In this document: positions 8,032 to 16,380 of the stretch, one piece after another | Position numbering within the stretch: position 1 is the first letter of the stretch | How the letters are laid out: every line of letters starts with the position of its first letter | Source: Omnitrophica bacterium RIFCSPLOWO2_01_FULL_45_10 | GTDB lineage: Bacteria; Omnitrophota; Gorgyraeia; 2-01-FULL-45-10 | Length of the DNA stretch: 22,038 bases | Assembly (NCBI GenBank): GCA_001804165.1 | Contig: MHFL01000050.1 | Location: 8,042-30,079 of the forward strand | Direction of reading: 5' to 3' | Notes under the pieces: model-generated | What the model saw: only the letters and a program-made list of their open reading frames with translations | What the model was told of the DNA's origin: nothing | Database searches by the model: none | Translations under genes and position numbers: made by a program

Positions 8032-9225
8032 TTAACTTTCGTCTCCCGTCTCTTTAGAATTTTCTATAATAAGCACGTCATCATCTGCGGGCTGGGGCTC
8101 AGGGATTCCTTGCTGCCTTCTTAAATCTTCTATCTTTTTAATAGGACGCTCCAATTGATCGCGCCTTGTAGAAGTCAGGTTATTATATTCGTCCTGCGTC
8201 TCTTTAAGTTTCCTGCCCAGTTTGTCAAAGGACTTTATGAACGCGTCCCACTGTTTATTGAAGGCGCCTAATAGAGACAGTATCTGTTTGGCGCTCTTTT
8301 CGAGGTTGAAGTTATCTACCGCCTGTCGTATGACAGCGAGGATCGCGTACAATGTCAGGGGCGAGCAAACGATGACCTTATTTCTCAATGCCTCATCCAG
8401 GAGATTTCTATCATTCTCGTTGATAAAGGCATAGGCCTGTTCATTCGGTATAAATACTATTACATAATCAACCGTATTCTCTTCAGGATTTATATAAGAC
8501 CTATTCGTTACCTCTTTTATCCTCATCCTCGCGTCCCTTAAGAACTGCTCTTTACATCTATCCCGCTCGCTATCAATCTCTGCCTCAGTATATCGCAAAT
8601 AATTATCTAAAGGAAACTTGACATCCATGTTAACCTTGAGGCCCTGAGGAAGGAGGAACGTATAGTCCGGGCGCGTGTTCACGGTATCCTGCACCTTCTC
8701 TTTATGGTAGTTTACATCTTCGATAAATCCCGCGAGCCGCAGCACGTCTTCTGCCATCCTCTGGCCCCACTGGCCCCGGGCCGTACGGGAGGCCAACGTG
8801 TTTCGTAAGTGGCTCGTAGTTTCCTGGAGTTTGGTTGTCTGCTCGGCGGCTGCCTTTAACTGGCTCGCTACCTCGCCATACTTCTGCTCTCTGTCCTTCT
8901 CAAAATTTATCACAAGCGTTTGAAGTCTTTCGAGCTCGCTATTCATGACTCCAAGCGTTTGGTCTATGAGTTTCTTTTTCCCATCAAGGTCTTTTTCTCC
9001 GTCATGTAATTGTTTTGAGAGAAGTTCGCTTGAGAACTTTTGAAACTCAGATGTTATCTTTGACAATGCGTCCAATGAAAGTTCGCCAAACGATTCCTTT
9101 AGCCGTTTAACGACGAGTTCTATATCCTGGCCCTTTCTCGAACCGAATCGCAAAAAAAAGATTATCACCAGGCCCATGGCGAGCCCGCAGATCAAACCCA
9201 ATATGGTCAAAATAATAGTGGTCAT
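8032..9225 (-). CDS. rmuC: RmuC-family protein (DNA recombination-associated)
   Basis: 397 residues. An N-terminal membrane anchor (about 4-26) is followed by a long heptad-rich coiled coil (about 40-145), then the RmuC nuclease-like domain. The latter contains R-G-Q-W-G-Q, the A-G-F-I-E-D-V-N-Y segment, R-P-D-Y-T-F-L-L-P, D-V-K-F-P-L-D-N-Y and V-D-Y-V-I-V-F-I-P-N-E, all typical of the family. RmuC limits inversions and rearrangements at short inverted repeats in E. coli. The C-terminal tail is acidic and likely disordered. It overlaps the upstream DUF1844 gene by 4 bases (ATGA). Confidence 0.93.
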   Translation of the reverse strand: MTTIILTILGLICGLAMGLVIIFFLRFGSRKGQDIELVVKRLKESFGELSLDALSKITSEFQKFSSELLSKQLHDGEKDLDGKKKLIDQTLGVMNSELERLQTLVINFEKDREQKYGEVASQLKAAAEQTTKLQETTSHLRNTLASRTARGQWGQRMAEDVLRLAGFIEDVNYHKEKVQDTVNTRPDYTFLLPQGLKVNMDVKFPLDNYLRYTEAEIDSERDRCKEQFLRDARMRIKEVTNRSYINPEENTVDYVIVFIPNEQAYAFINENDRNLLDEALRNKVIVCSPLTLYAILAVIRQAVDNFNLEKSAKQILSLLGAFNKQWDAFIKSFDKLGRKLKETQDEYNNLTSTRRDQLERPIKKIEDLRRQQGIPEPQPADDDVLIIENSKETGDES

Positions 9226-9575
9226 AACTTCTTTTTACCAACAAATCTAGTCCTTAAATCGTATAGAACCGCTTCAAGGCCTTCTGCCTCATCCTTCGAT
9301 AAGTTATTCCTTGTCTTATCTTTGAGCATGCCAAGGGTATCTATTATGAATTTGGCATTGTTCAAATTTATATCCTTCTTCTTCGATATCGGATTTTCAA
9401 GGTCTCCCAGCGAGACGAGCGCCTCCATCATAAGTCCTGATAAGAATATGCCAAAAGTGACTTCGGGAACCTGCGCTTGATTCGGCCCCTGGGAAGCATC
9501 CTTCTCCCTACTGACGGCCTCCTTCCATGCCTCATCTATCTTCTTCTTCGCTTCTTCATTAGCATTCTCTTCCAT
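9222..9575 (-). CDS. DUF1844 family protein
   Basis: 117-residue soluble protein. After a charged N-terminal stretch (about 1-36) the DUF1844 core follows: V-T-F-G-I-F-L-S-G-L-M-M-E-A-L-V-S-L-G at about 39-57, then N-L-N-N-A-K-F-I-I-D-T-L and a final helix with L-E-A-V-L-Y-D-L-R. The family has no settled function. It lies between the patatin and rmuC genes, with a 12-base gap and a 4-base overlap respectively. Confidence 0.85.
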   Translation of the reverse strand: MEENANEEAKKKIDEAWKEAVSREKDASQGPNQAQVPEVTFGIFLSGLMMEALVSLGDLENPISKKKDINLNNAKFIIDTLGMLKDKTRNNLSKDEAEGLEAVLYDLRTRFVGKKKL

Positions 9576-9587
9576 ATCGCCTCGTCT

Positions 9588-10379
9588 CTACCCGCCTAAT
9601 CCCAAAGACTTTTTTATTTCAATGATTTTGGATTCGGCGGCCTCGATGCCTTTCTGGACTATCTCCTTGGACCTGTTAAATGCTGCCTGATCGATCAGTC
9701 CTAAATCAACTTTTATGACCGCATCCGCTGAGTCAGATTGGTATCTGTTTAACTCCTCGCCGGTTATCTGGAAAGACTGAAGCAGTATTTGAAATATATT
9801 TTCTATTCTCTGCCCGCACCTTACGCAGAAACCCACATCGACTGCCAATATATAATCAGCGCCGAGGGCCTTCGCGATTCTTGTCGGGACGCTATTCTTT
9901 ATGCCGCCGTCGACTAAGAGCCTCCCATCGACACGCACAGGACTGAATATGCCGGGCCAAGAGCAGCTCGCCCGCACTATATCAACGAGCTCGCCCTTTT
10001 GGTAGATGACCTCTTCGCCTTTTTCTATGTCTGTTGCGACTACTGCCAAAGGAATTCTACAGTCCTCAAATCTCTTATTGTCAATGAGTTGCCTGATGGC
10101 GCCCTCCAGTTTATCTCCCGCCAATAATCCTATTGTGGGAACAACGGGGTCGAGAAGCTTGCTTAGAGTAAACTGATATGCCGTCTCTTCCATCATCTTA
10201 AGCGTCACGCCAGCGGCATACGAAGCGCCTATCAACGCGCCTATGCTCGTCCCCACTATCATGTCAATAGGTATCATCTCGCGCTGAAGGACCTTAAGCA
10301 CACCGATGTGCGCCAGACCCCTCGCGGAGCCGCCGCCCAAAACTAACGTAACCTTCTTCTTCTTTCTGAAAAATGCCAC
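9588..10379 (-). CDS. patatin-like phospholipase (RssA/YchK-like)
   Basis: Predicted lipid acyl hydrolase of 263 residues using a Ser-Asp dyad. The oxyanion loop G-G-G-S-A-R-G is at 15-21, the nucleophile elbow G-T-S-I-G at 43-47 (Ser45) and the catalytic Asp in D-G-G at 157-159. No signal peptide is visible, so it probably acts in the cytoplasm or at the inner face of the membrane. The N-terminus has an unusual R-K-K-K-K cluster that could bind acidic membranes. The start is a GTG with AGGA five bases before it, two bases after the upstream gene's stop. Substrate is unknown. Confidence 0.9.
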   Translation of the reverse strand: MAFFRKKKKVTLVLGGGSARGLAHIGVLKVLQREMIPIDMIVGTSIGALIGASYAAGVTLKMMEETAYQFTLSKLLDPVVPTIGLLAGDKLEGAIRQLIDNKRFEDCRIPLAVVATDIEKGEEVIYQKGELVDIVRASCSWPGIFSPVRVDGRLLVDGGIKNSVPTRIAKALGADYILAVDVGFCVRCGQRIENIFQILLQSFQITGEELNRYQSDSADAVIKVDLGLIDQAAFNRSKEIVQKGIEAAESKIIEIKKSLGLGG

Positions 10380-10381
10380 AG

Positions 10382-11284
10382 CTATCCTAAAATTTTGGTC
10401 AAATATTCTACGCTGCGCCTTATGACATCAGGCGTCGCAGGCCTGTGGGTCTCTATTACTTTAATTGTATCGGCCTTTAGATACGGTTTGAGGATGCGAA
10501 AGTCAAATGTCCCAAAACCAGGCGCCTGATGGTCATGTATCGACCCGATTATATCATGCAGGTGAATGCCGAGCAAGCGATTAGAAAACCTGTCCAGCGT
10601 ATCTTTGTGATTTCCAAGGCCAAGCCGTTCGAAGACCTCCGCATGGCCGGTATCATGCCAGTAATATAGGCTGCCATCCGGGAAACGCTTGAAGAGGATC
10701 TCTAATTCTTCCGGCAAGGGAATCTCTCTATAGTAATATCTATTCTCTATACCCAAAGCAATCCTTGAGTCTTTAGCGAATGGCACGAGTTCTTCCAAGC
10801 TCTTTATGACATTATCAATAGATCGGCCTTTTCGATCCTCCCTTTCTTTTACCATCTTTTCCCGAAATTTGTCGAAAGCGTCTTTTTCGCCTATCAGTGA
10901 AGCCAGCTCTCCAATTCTATCCTTGATCTCAATACGTCCGATATGCAACACGACAGCCCTGGCCCCGAGCCGTTTCGCGTAAGATATGGTGTTCTTCGTA
11001 ACGTCTACGGCGCGTCCGCGCTCCCCGATGTCGTCGGATGCGAGTGAATAGTAATCTGGTGAGGCATGAGCCGGCTCCACCTCTTTAGGCAGAGGACATA
11101 TATTGTGCAGACTCGAAACCTTTATCTCTTTCGAGTCTACAAGCGATACGATATCCTTTACGATATTTTCGGTCAAAGAAAAATTCAATTCGACAGTGTC
11201 AAAGCCGATAGACTTTATCTCTTTTATGATATCGGAACCTTTGGCGTATTTATATGAATTCCAGGAAGTGGATAGGCTGAACAT
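10382..11284 (-). CDS. sugar phosphate isomerase/epimerase-like TIM barrel protein (AP endonuclease 2 superfamily)
   Basis: 300-residue TIM barrel of the xylose isomerase-like superfamily. Likely metal ligands sit at strand ends: E180 (L-G-I-E-N-R), D211 (W-H-D-T-G-H), H241/H243 (G-I-H-L-H-D) and E278 (V-I-E-T-H-R). The H-D-x-x-G-H-A and H-L-H-D motifs are typical of the sugar isomerase/epimerase branch rather than of endonuclease IV. The substrate cannot be named. Its ATG shares a base with the stop of the M16 peptidase gene (TAATG), so it is probably translated by re-initiation. Confidence 0.82.
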   Translation of the reverse strand: MFSLSTSWNSYKYAKGSDIIKEIKSIGFDTVELNFSLTENIVKDIVSLVDSKEIKVSSLHNICPLPKEVEPAHASPDYYSLASDDIGERGRAVDVTKNTISYAKRLGARAVVLHIGRIEIKDRIGELASLIGEKDAFDKFREKMVKEREDRKGRSIDNVIKSLEELVPFAKDSRIALGIENRYYYREIPLPEELEILFKRFPDGSLYYWHDTGHAEVFERLGLGNHKDTLDRFSNRLLGIHLHDIIGSIHDHQAPGFGTFDFRILKPYLKADTIKVIETHRPATPDVIRRSVEYLTKILG

Positions 11285-13950
11285 TATTCAGAATGCTTAG
11301 GTTTAGGGGTAACGATGACTTGCGCATACAAGTTTAAATTCAAATATTTTCGAGCCACTCTCTTTACATCTTCCTTAGTGACTTTTTTTATTTCCGCCTC
11401 GTATTTATAAAGATTATCATAGCCGAGGCCGTAGAGCTCATCCAACGCGCTTGCAAAAGAATAGAATAGGTTTGTCTGCAATTTTAGTCTATGGTTAGTC
11501 ATCAATTCTTTTTTAGCTAAAATAATTTCCCCATCTGACGGCAATTTCCGGCAAATCTCTCTTATCTCGCCGATGAGCGCCTTCTTAGCGGCTTCTATTT
11601 TTTCCTCTGTAGTCGCGATGTAGAATACGAGATAGCCGGTATCAAGCATTAACTTCTGCGCCGCGCCTAATGTATATGCCAAAGATAATTTGTCTCTCAA
11701 TTTATTAAAGAGCCGTCCTGAATGTCCGGATAATACAGAGCCGAGCACATCGAGGGCGTACCTATCCATATTCTTAATATCAGTCGTCTCAAAGCCCATG
11801 AGGATGAGTGACTGCTCCTTCTCCATTTCGAGATCGGTCAAATTAACTTTTTTGATTTTTCCGCCTTTATATTCGGGCATCTCTTGAGTAGCCGCGTTCA
11901 AACTTCCAAATAGATCTTTTAGCATAGTCAACACAGACGAATTATCAATGTCGCCCGATACCGCTATCACCATATTCGCGGGAACAAGGTAGGATTTGTA
12001 AAACCTCATGAGGTCATCTCGCGTTAAAGATTTGAGCGACTCTTCTTCACCGCCGATCCTAAGGCCATACGGCGAATCCGGAAATAATTGTCTTCTAAGT
12101 TCATTGAAGCCTCTTTGAAATATGTCGTCATCATCATTCTTGAGCATGGCCAGCATGCGCGTCTTTGTCTTGTCAATCTCATCTTCTGGAAAAGTCGAAT
12201 CTGTCAGGATGCCCTGCAAAATACCTAAGGCAGTAACGATATCCGGCTTCAGGACCGTCACATTCAATCCAAAGCCGTTGAAGCCGCTGAAAGCGCTTAT
12301 ATTCCCGCCAAGAGATTCGATATATCCCTTGATCTGGCTCTCATTTTTAGATTGCGTTCCCTTTAAGAGCATCTCGCCGGTAAGGCTCGAGATGCCATTT
12401 GTCATCTTATCTTCTATCATGAGGCCGCCGAGAATAGCCACGGTAATGGCTACGGTGGGCGTCTTCGTGTCCTCTCTCAACAAAACCCTTAGCCCGTTCG
12501 GAAAGGTCTCCTTTTTAATGATATCTTTTAACGCATCTTCAGATTGTTCTTGAGCCGCAAGGGAAGCGCAGGTTTTGTCTTTTGCCGTCTTTGAAGAACG
12601 GGGGGCCAATCTTACTACGGTGAGATTTTTATCTGTCAAATATTTCGTCGCGACATTATTTATGTCCTCTTTCGAAACGCGCTGAACGGCCGTGACATAT
12701 CGATTGGAGAATTCATGATCGCCGGTCAGTATTTGGCTTAAAGAGATATCGCTGGCAACGGCCTCCTGCGTCTGACGCGCATATAGATAATCGCTCAAAA
12801 CCATTCGCTTTGCGGCCCGAAGCTCATCATCACCTACAGGCATCTCTTTAATCTTAGCGATCTCTTCGAGAATCGCCTTTTCCGTGCCATCCATTTTTTC
12901 TCTATCCGTTAAAGCCAAAATGGTAAATAGCCCCGGCTCCTGAGGCGTATGGTTCCAACACGATATCAAATGCACCAGCGCACGGTTCTTAAAAAGAACG
13001 GTATTTAATCTTGAATTATCGCCTCTTCCCAAGATATTCGCCAAAATATCCATCGCGAAGAGATCATAATCGAGTAAACTTGTGGAATGGAATCCCATTG
13101 TCAAATAAGAAAGATTGATATCCATCTCCGCTTCCGCGGTTCTCGTCGTCAATTGTGTCGGCTCAAAATCTCCTGATCCAAAAGGGCCGTAGTCCGGAAG
13201 CTTAAAATCTTTAAATTCGGCCTCGGCGATGGCAATCGCCTTGGATGCGTCTACGGCGCCAACCATGCTTATAACCATCCTGTTTGGGACGTACATCCTG
13301 TTGTAAAACTTGACCACATCTTTCCTCGTTAAACGTTTAAAAGTTTCCTCATATCCGATTGTGGGATATCTGTAAGGATGTTCAAGATAAGCGGTCTCGT
13401 TGAGAAGTTTAATGATACGGCTTTCGGGTTCGTCCTCATTTAACTTTATCTCTTTTAATATTACCTCTTTTTCATTTTCCAATTCACGGATATCAAAGAC
13501 CGAATTCATCATCATGTCTTTTAACAAAGATATTGCCTCGCTCAAATATTCCGATGACACGGATACATGATACTCTGTCAAATCCTTGGATGTGGAGGCG
13601 TTTAAAAACCCGCCGTATGACTTTATCTCTTTCTCTATGTCGCCCACCCTTCTTGTCTTCGTGCCCTTGAAGACCATATGCTCGACCAGATGAGATATTC
13701 CGGATCCGAGATATTCACCTTCAAGGCGCGACCCCGCCCTTATCTTAAGGTTGAGCGAAACCAAGCCCTTAGGGCCAGAATCCTTCGCCAAAATAATGAG
13801 GCCGTTTTCTAAAACCTTCTTAGAAACGGCCTCTTCTGGAAGTTCTATCTTTTCAGCGGCGCTTACCGCGCCGCAGGCAATAGCGTTGAGCAGGAATATT
13901 AGAGACGCGCTAACTGCCAGACGTATGCGGAAAAGTTTAGCAATTACCAC
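11284..13950 (-). CDS. exported M16 family zinc peptidase, two M16 domains in one chain
   Basis: 888-residue insulinase-family peptidase, likely periplasmic. The N-terminus has a basic start, a hydrophobic stretch and A-V-S-A before A-E-K, suggesting signal peptidase I cleavage near residue 31. The first M16 domain carries the inverted zinc motif H-L-V-E-H at 87-91 and a Glu (E167) 76 residues after H91, as in active family members. The second domain (from about residue 480) has S-L-T-G-E where the zinc motif should be, so it is presumably the non-catalytic half that closes the clamp. Many bacteria split these halves into two genes. The start is a GTG inside the last codons of rpsU (7-base overlap); no better start lies nearby. 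Confidence 0.9.
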   Translation of the reverse strand: MVIAKLFRIRLAVSASLIFLLNAIACGAVSAAEKIELPEEAVSKKVLENGLIILAKDSGPKGLVSLNLKIRAGSRLEGEYLGSGISHLVEHMVFKGTKTRRVGDIEKEIKSYGGFLNASTSKDLTEYHVSVSSEYLSEAISLLKDMMMNSVFDIRELENEKEVILKEIKLNEDEPESRIIKLLNETAYLEHPYRYPTIGYEETFKRLTRKDVVKFYNRMYVPNRMVISMVGAVDASKAIAIAEAEFKDFKLPDYGPFGSGDFEPTQLTTRTAEAEMDINLSYLTMGFHSTSLLDYDLFAMDILANILGRGDNSRLNTVLFKNRALVHLISCWNHTPQEPGLFTILALTDREKMDGTEKAILEEIAKIKEMPVGDDELRAAKRMVLSDYLYARQTQEAVASDISLSQILTGDHEFSNRYVTAVQRVSKEDINNVATKYLTDKNLTVVRLAPRSSKTAKDKTCASLAAQEQSEDALKDIIKKETFPNGLRVLLREDTKTPTVAITVAILGGLMIEDKMTNGISSLTGEMLLKGTQSKNESQIKGYIESLGGNISAFSGFNGFGLNVTVLKPDIVTALGILQGILTDSTFPEDEIDKTKTRMLAMLKNDDDDIFQRGFNELRRQLFPDSPYGLRIGGEEESLKSLTRDDLMRFYKSYLVPANMVIAVSGDIDNSSVLTMLKDLFGSLNAATQEMPEYKGGKIKKVNLTDLEMEKEQSLILMGFETTDIKNMDRYALDVLGSVLSGHSGRLFNKLRDKLSLAYTLGAAQKLMLDTGYLVFYIATTEEKIEAAKKALIGEIREICRKLPSDGEIILAKKELMTNHRLKLQTNLFYSFASALDELYGLGYDNLYKYEAEIKKVTKEDVKRVARKYLNLNLYAQVIVTPKPKHSE

Positions 13951-14105
13951 GCCATCTTTCTCTTGCGGCGCTTGCGCTCGCTTGGTTTCTCGTAATGTTT
14001 TCTTGCCTTAAGGGTTCTTAAGATACCCTCAATCTCTATCTTCTTCTTAAATCGCCTGAGCGCCTTCTCAAGCGGTTCGTTCGCTCCGACGTTGATTTTC
14101 GGCAT
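13944..14105 (-). CDS. rpsU: 30S ribosomal protein bS21
   Basis: Small-subunit ribosomal protein of 53 residues. It begins [20 protein letters not shown] and ends in a very basic tail ([10 protein letters not shown]). It has the family's L-x-x-A-L-x-R-F-K-x-K and the x-x-R-x-H-Y-E-K-P-S motif, but is shorter than the 71 residues of E. coli bS21, lacking the last helix extension. A strong GGGGTGAG ribosome site precedes the ATG, and a good promoter lies 34 bases further upstream. Confidence 0.95.
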   Translation of the reverse strand: MPKINVGANEPLEKALRRFKKKIEIEGILRTLKARKHYEKPSERKRRKRKMAW

Positions 14106-14138
14106 TATGTCTCACCCCTTTTCAAATGAGCGTATAAT

Positions 14139-14166
14139 ATTATCACGTGCGATGCGCATGCGTCAA
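14139..14166 (-). promoter_or_regulatory. sigma-70-type promoter of rpsU and downstream genes
   Basis: On the minus strand TTGACG (14166-14161) is separated by 16 bases from GATAAT (14144-14139), five of six matches to each consensus box. The -35 box overlaps the stop codon region of the NYN gene. The spacer contains overlapping palindromes (ATGCGCAT and CGCATGCG), which could be a protein-binding site. Transcription would start near 14132, about 27 bases before the rpsU ATG. Confidence 0.7.
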
Positions 14167-14576
14167 GGTTTTAACTTGTTGTGCCTATTCGGCTTGAACT
14201 TCAACTTATGCCAAAACTCTTCGCTTTTAATCGGGGCGGCATATGACTTCTTCGCATAATAGTATATGTCGTTGTCGGAGGATACAACCCTCAAATTCCT
14301 TCTTTGCCTTTCCGGGATCTCATCAACATATTTCTTAATATACTCGTCCGCGTTTCTGGCGGGCACAACACTAAGCGCTGTATTATTATCATGGTTTAAA
14401 TCAAGATATTCCCGTGAACTGTCGAATACGACCGTTATGGCGTCTTTATGGGTCTCTTGAAACGTCTTGAGATAAGAAATAAGTTTTTTGGCCGATTCGA
14501 TGGATTCCTCTTCAATATCGTCGATATCGGATTCGCCGCTTCGTATAAGATTCCATCCATCAATGATTATCGGCAC
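14163..14576 (-). CDS. YacP-like NYN domain protein, predicted RNase
   Basis: 137-residue stand-alone NYN (PIN-like) domain. The acidic residues expected of the nuclease centre are visible: D6 in I-I-D-G-W-N, D52 in V-V-F-D, D77/E78 in A-D-E-Y-I, and D101/D103 in S-S-D-N-D-I. In Bacillus the relative YacP (Rae1) is a ribosome-associated endonuclease. The position next to rpsU and near efp is compatible with a translation link but does not prove it. The start chosen is GTG 14576, with AAAGAGG six bases before it and directly followed by the P-I-I-I-D-G-W-N core. A longer frame from 14654 would overlap the AsmA-like gene and lacks a ribosome site. Confidence 0.87.
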   Translation of the reverse strand: MPIIIDGWNLIRSGESDIDDIEEESIESAKKLISYLKTFQETHKDAITVVFDSSREYLDLNHDNNTALSVVPARNADEYIKKYVDEIPERQRRNLRVVSSDNDIYYYAKKSYAAPIKSEEFWHKLKFKPNRHNKLKP

Positions 14577-14598
14577 AGCTACCTCTTTCGCAAATATT

Positions 14599-15399
14599 TT
14601 AGTCTTTTTTCGAGCCGGGAGGCGATTTGAATATGCTCCCCAATTCCTCGACAATACCTTTTGTCTCCTCCGTAGTCTTCTTTAGCGCTTCCCGCGTAAT
14701 TCCGACCCCTTTTTCAGCTATGCCCTCGGCTGACAATAACGTAGTGGAAATGGCGCTTGTCAAACTTCCGAGGTCGAAGTTGGCAAGCCCCGCGATCGCC
14801 GTATTTCTAAGGGTCCTTACAACAATTAGACTCACTAATGTCTCCAGACTGCGAACATCCGAATATCTTTCATCGAGATTGAGATAAAATTCGCGAACAA
14901 AAGGAGGGCTGCCCTTAGAATAGTCTTTGTAAACGGCTTTGCCTATCCTTAATCTGAGGTCGTCTATTCGCAAATGCCGCGCTGGCGCCGTTTTTTCTTG
15001 TTGCGTGTCATCCCTCTTGGATGCCTTCACAACTTTCAGTGCGTGGAGATTCAGTTTGCCTTCAGCGTTTTTTACTACCATGAGTTCGTTGAGATAGATG
15101 CGGAGTTTTTTAAGATGCGGGTCGCCGCGCATAATGGAGACCGGATCATAATTAATGTACACTTCAGGCATATCAACCATGACCTTCTCGACGAAGTCAG
15201 TGGGATTGAAAATTTTCAATCCTTCTATGTCGATGATATTTCTTGTCAGCCCCACATTCAAACCCTTCATCTTCAATTGAAGACCTGTGACAAATTCCAC
15301 CCCGTTTTCAACCATCCCCTTAACAATCGCGTCTTTAAAATATGAAAGCGCCAATAGCGCTATGAGAAAAAATATAGCAATTGTAATTATCTTTTTCAT
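14599..15399 (-). CDS. AsmA-like membrane-anchored periplasmic protein
   Basis: 266 residues with a single N-terminal membrane segment (about 4-20) after M-K-K, then an AsmA/DUF748-like pattern: G-L-N-V-G-L-T-R-N-I-I-D-I-E-G-L-K-I-F-N-P, then V-Y-I-N-Y-D and L-x-I-Y-L-N-E-L-M-V-V-K. AsmA-like proteins span or line the periplasm and are tied to lipid transport to the outer membrane. This one is short and has a helical C-terminal part (about 190-266) without clear family features. Start 15399 is chosen because GAAAGGGATAAG lies just before it; a start 33 bases further upstream lacks this. The region just 5' of it is the 72-bp repeat pair. Confidence 0.65.
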   Translation of the reverse strand: MKKIITIAIFFLIALLALSYFKDAIVKGMVENGVEFVTGLQLKMKGLNVGLTRNIIDIEGLKIFNPTDFVEKVMVDMPEVYINYDPVSIMRGDPHLKKLRIYLNELMVVKNAEGKLNLHALKVVKASKRDDTQQEKTAPARHLRIDDLRLRIGKAVYKDYSKGSPPFVREFYLNLDERYSDVRSLETLVSLIVVRTLRNTAIAGLANFDLGSLTSAISTTLLSAEGIAEKGVGITREALKKTTEETKGIVEELGSIFKSPPGSKKD

Positions 15400-15417
15400 C
15401 TTATCCCTTTCTCTTTC

Positions 15418-15561
15418 TACCAAATTTGCCACGCAAATTTGGTGCCTACTTCTGTCGTACGCGTGGTTTTAACTGGAACCCATTAGGGCTACCAAATTTG
15501 CCACGCAAATTTGGTGCTTACTTCTGTCGTACGCGTGGTTTTAACCGAGACCCCTTAGGGC
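15418..15561. repeat. two head-to-tail 72-bp repeats, each with a 10-bp perfect palindromic stem
   Basis: Unit A is 15418-15489 and unit B 15490-15561; they match at 67 of 72 positions and join without a spacer. Each starts with TA followed by CCAAATTTGC, CAC, GCAAATTTGG, a perfect 10-bp inverted repeat with a 3-base loop (stems at 15420-15442 and 15492-15514). A second possible pairing exists in each unit between CCACGC in the first stem and GCGTGG about 30 bases later. Each unit ends in TTAGGGC. Unit B runs into the 3' end of the PQ-loop gene and supplies its last 13 codons and stop; unit A ends 18 bases before the AsmA-like start. The look is that of a dispersed palindromic element rather than of local duplication alone. 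Confidence 0.92.
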
Positions 15562-15808
15562 GGCTATACAACAGGACAAAAAAGACTACAAGACTAAATA
15601 AAGCCAAATTTATAACACTGAAGACTCGCCAAACTGTATCCTTTGAGCAGAACGCAGACGGCGCCATCAATATCAGGCAGACCCATATACCCAATGCCCA
15701 GACTACGCTAATATCTTCGGAAGACCGTCGCCTGATAATTCTAAATATGAGCGGAAGATTGAAAAAAGGCAGCACAACTGCCGCAAAAAGAGCGATATTC
15801 TCTATCAT
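15518..15808 (-). CDS. PQ-loop/SemiSWEET-like three-helix membrane protein
   Basis: 96 residues with three membrane segments (about 5-22, 33-52 and 59-82), the layout of a half-size PQ-loop or SemiSWEET unit. N-L-P-L-I-F-R-I-I-R-R-R-S-S-E-D-I-S and W-A-L-G-I-W-V follow the PQ-loop pattern, but with P-L in place of P-Q. The transported substrate is unknown. The last 13 residues (P-K-G to R-Q-K) and the stop are encoded by repeat unit B, so the original C-terminus was probably replaced. The ATG at 15808 lies four bases after the efp stop and has no clear ribosome site, suggesting coupling to efp; an in-frame ATG at 15850 inside efp is less likely. Confidence 0.65.
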   Translation of the reverse strand: MIENIALFAAVVLPFFNLPLIFRIIRRRSSEDISVVWALGIWVCLILMAPSAFCSKDTVWRVFSVINLALFSLVVFFVLLYSRPKGSRLKPRVRQK

Positions 15809-15812
15809 GTAC

Positions 15813-16367
15813 TTAAGCCCGGCCGATATACTCTCCTGTCCTGGTATCAACTGTGACGATTTCGCCTTCTTCTATGAATAAGGGGACGTTAACTTTTAGC
15901 CCAGTCTCAAGGGTTGCCGGCTTCATCACCTTCCCTGATGTGTCGCCTCTTATGCCGGGGTCAGACTCCGTGACCTTCAAGTCGACCGTGACCGGCAATT
16001 CTATTGTAACCGGCCGGCGCTCATAATACAGAACCTCGACCTCCAGATTTTCCTTCAGATAATACCTTGCGTCGCCTACCATCTCATCGCCTAATGTTAT
16101 GGTCTCATACGAAGACATATCCATAAAATGAAAACCAGCAGGGTCGGAATAAAGAAATTGGACATTCTTCGACTCAAGGTCCGCCTTCTCGACGCTATCG
16201 TCGGGACTGTAACGCATCTTTATTATCTTTGAACTGAGAACATTCTTGAGAGTTGTTTGATATATGGCCCTCAAGTTTCCCGGAGTTCTATGCTCTATAT
16301 CAACTACAATACAGAACTCCCCTTTATCCTTTATTATCATTCCCTTTTTTAATTCCGATGCTCTCAT
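15813..16367 (-). CDS. efp: translation elongation factor P
   Basis: EF-P helps ribosomes through proline stretches. 184 residues in the usual three-domain arrangement: KOW-like domain (1-65), OB domain (about 66-128) with Y-E-T-I-T-L, and a C-terminal OB domain with E-S-D-P-G-I-R-G-D-T and the signature K-P-A-T-L-E-T-G-L-K-V-N-V-P-L-F-I. The tip of domain I reads H-R-T-P-G-N-L-R-A, so Asn31 sits where the modified Lys or Arg is found in characterised EF-Ps. It is therefore not a target for EpmA lysylation or EarP rhamnosylation at that place. The other residues are normal, so it is probably functional. It starts 13 bases after the sHSP stop. Confidence 0.95.
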   Translation of the reverse strand: MRASELKKGMIIKDKGEFCIVVDIEHRTPGNLRAIYQTTLKNVLSSKIIKMRYSPDDSVEKADLESKNVQFLYSDPAGFHFMDMSSYETITLGDEMVGDARYYLKENLEVEVLYYERRPVTIELPVTVDLKVTESDPGIRGDTSGKVMKPATLETGLKVNVPLFIEEGEIVTVDTRTGEYIGRA

Positions 16368-16380
16368 TTTATATTCTTCC

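Noticed and set aside
11284..13950. Lipoprotein signal on the M16 peptidase (A-I-A-C-G near residue 26)
   Set aside because: The position three before Cys is Ala instead of the usual Leu, and a better signal peptidase I site (A-V-S-A) follows at once.
14577..14654. Longer NYN protein starting at 14654
   Set aside because: The extra 26 residues overlap the AsmA-like gene, lack a ribosome site and precede the natural start of the domain; GTG 14576 has AAAGAGG before it.
15418..15561. Possible CRISPR-like array
   Set aside because: Only two copies that adjoin without spacers, with strong internal palindromes and no cas genes nearby.
15426..15881. Plus-strand open frame of 151 codons running through both 72-bp repeats
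   Set aside because: It is antisense to the PQ-loop and efp genes, its first part is the repeat translated, and no ribosome site or known domain is seen.
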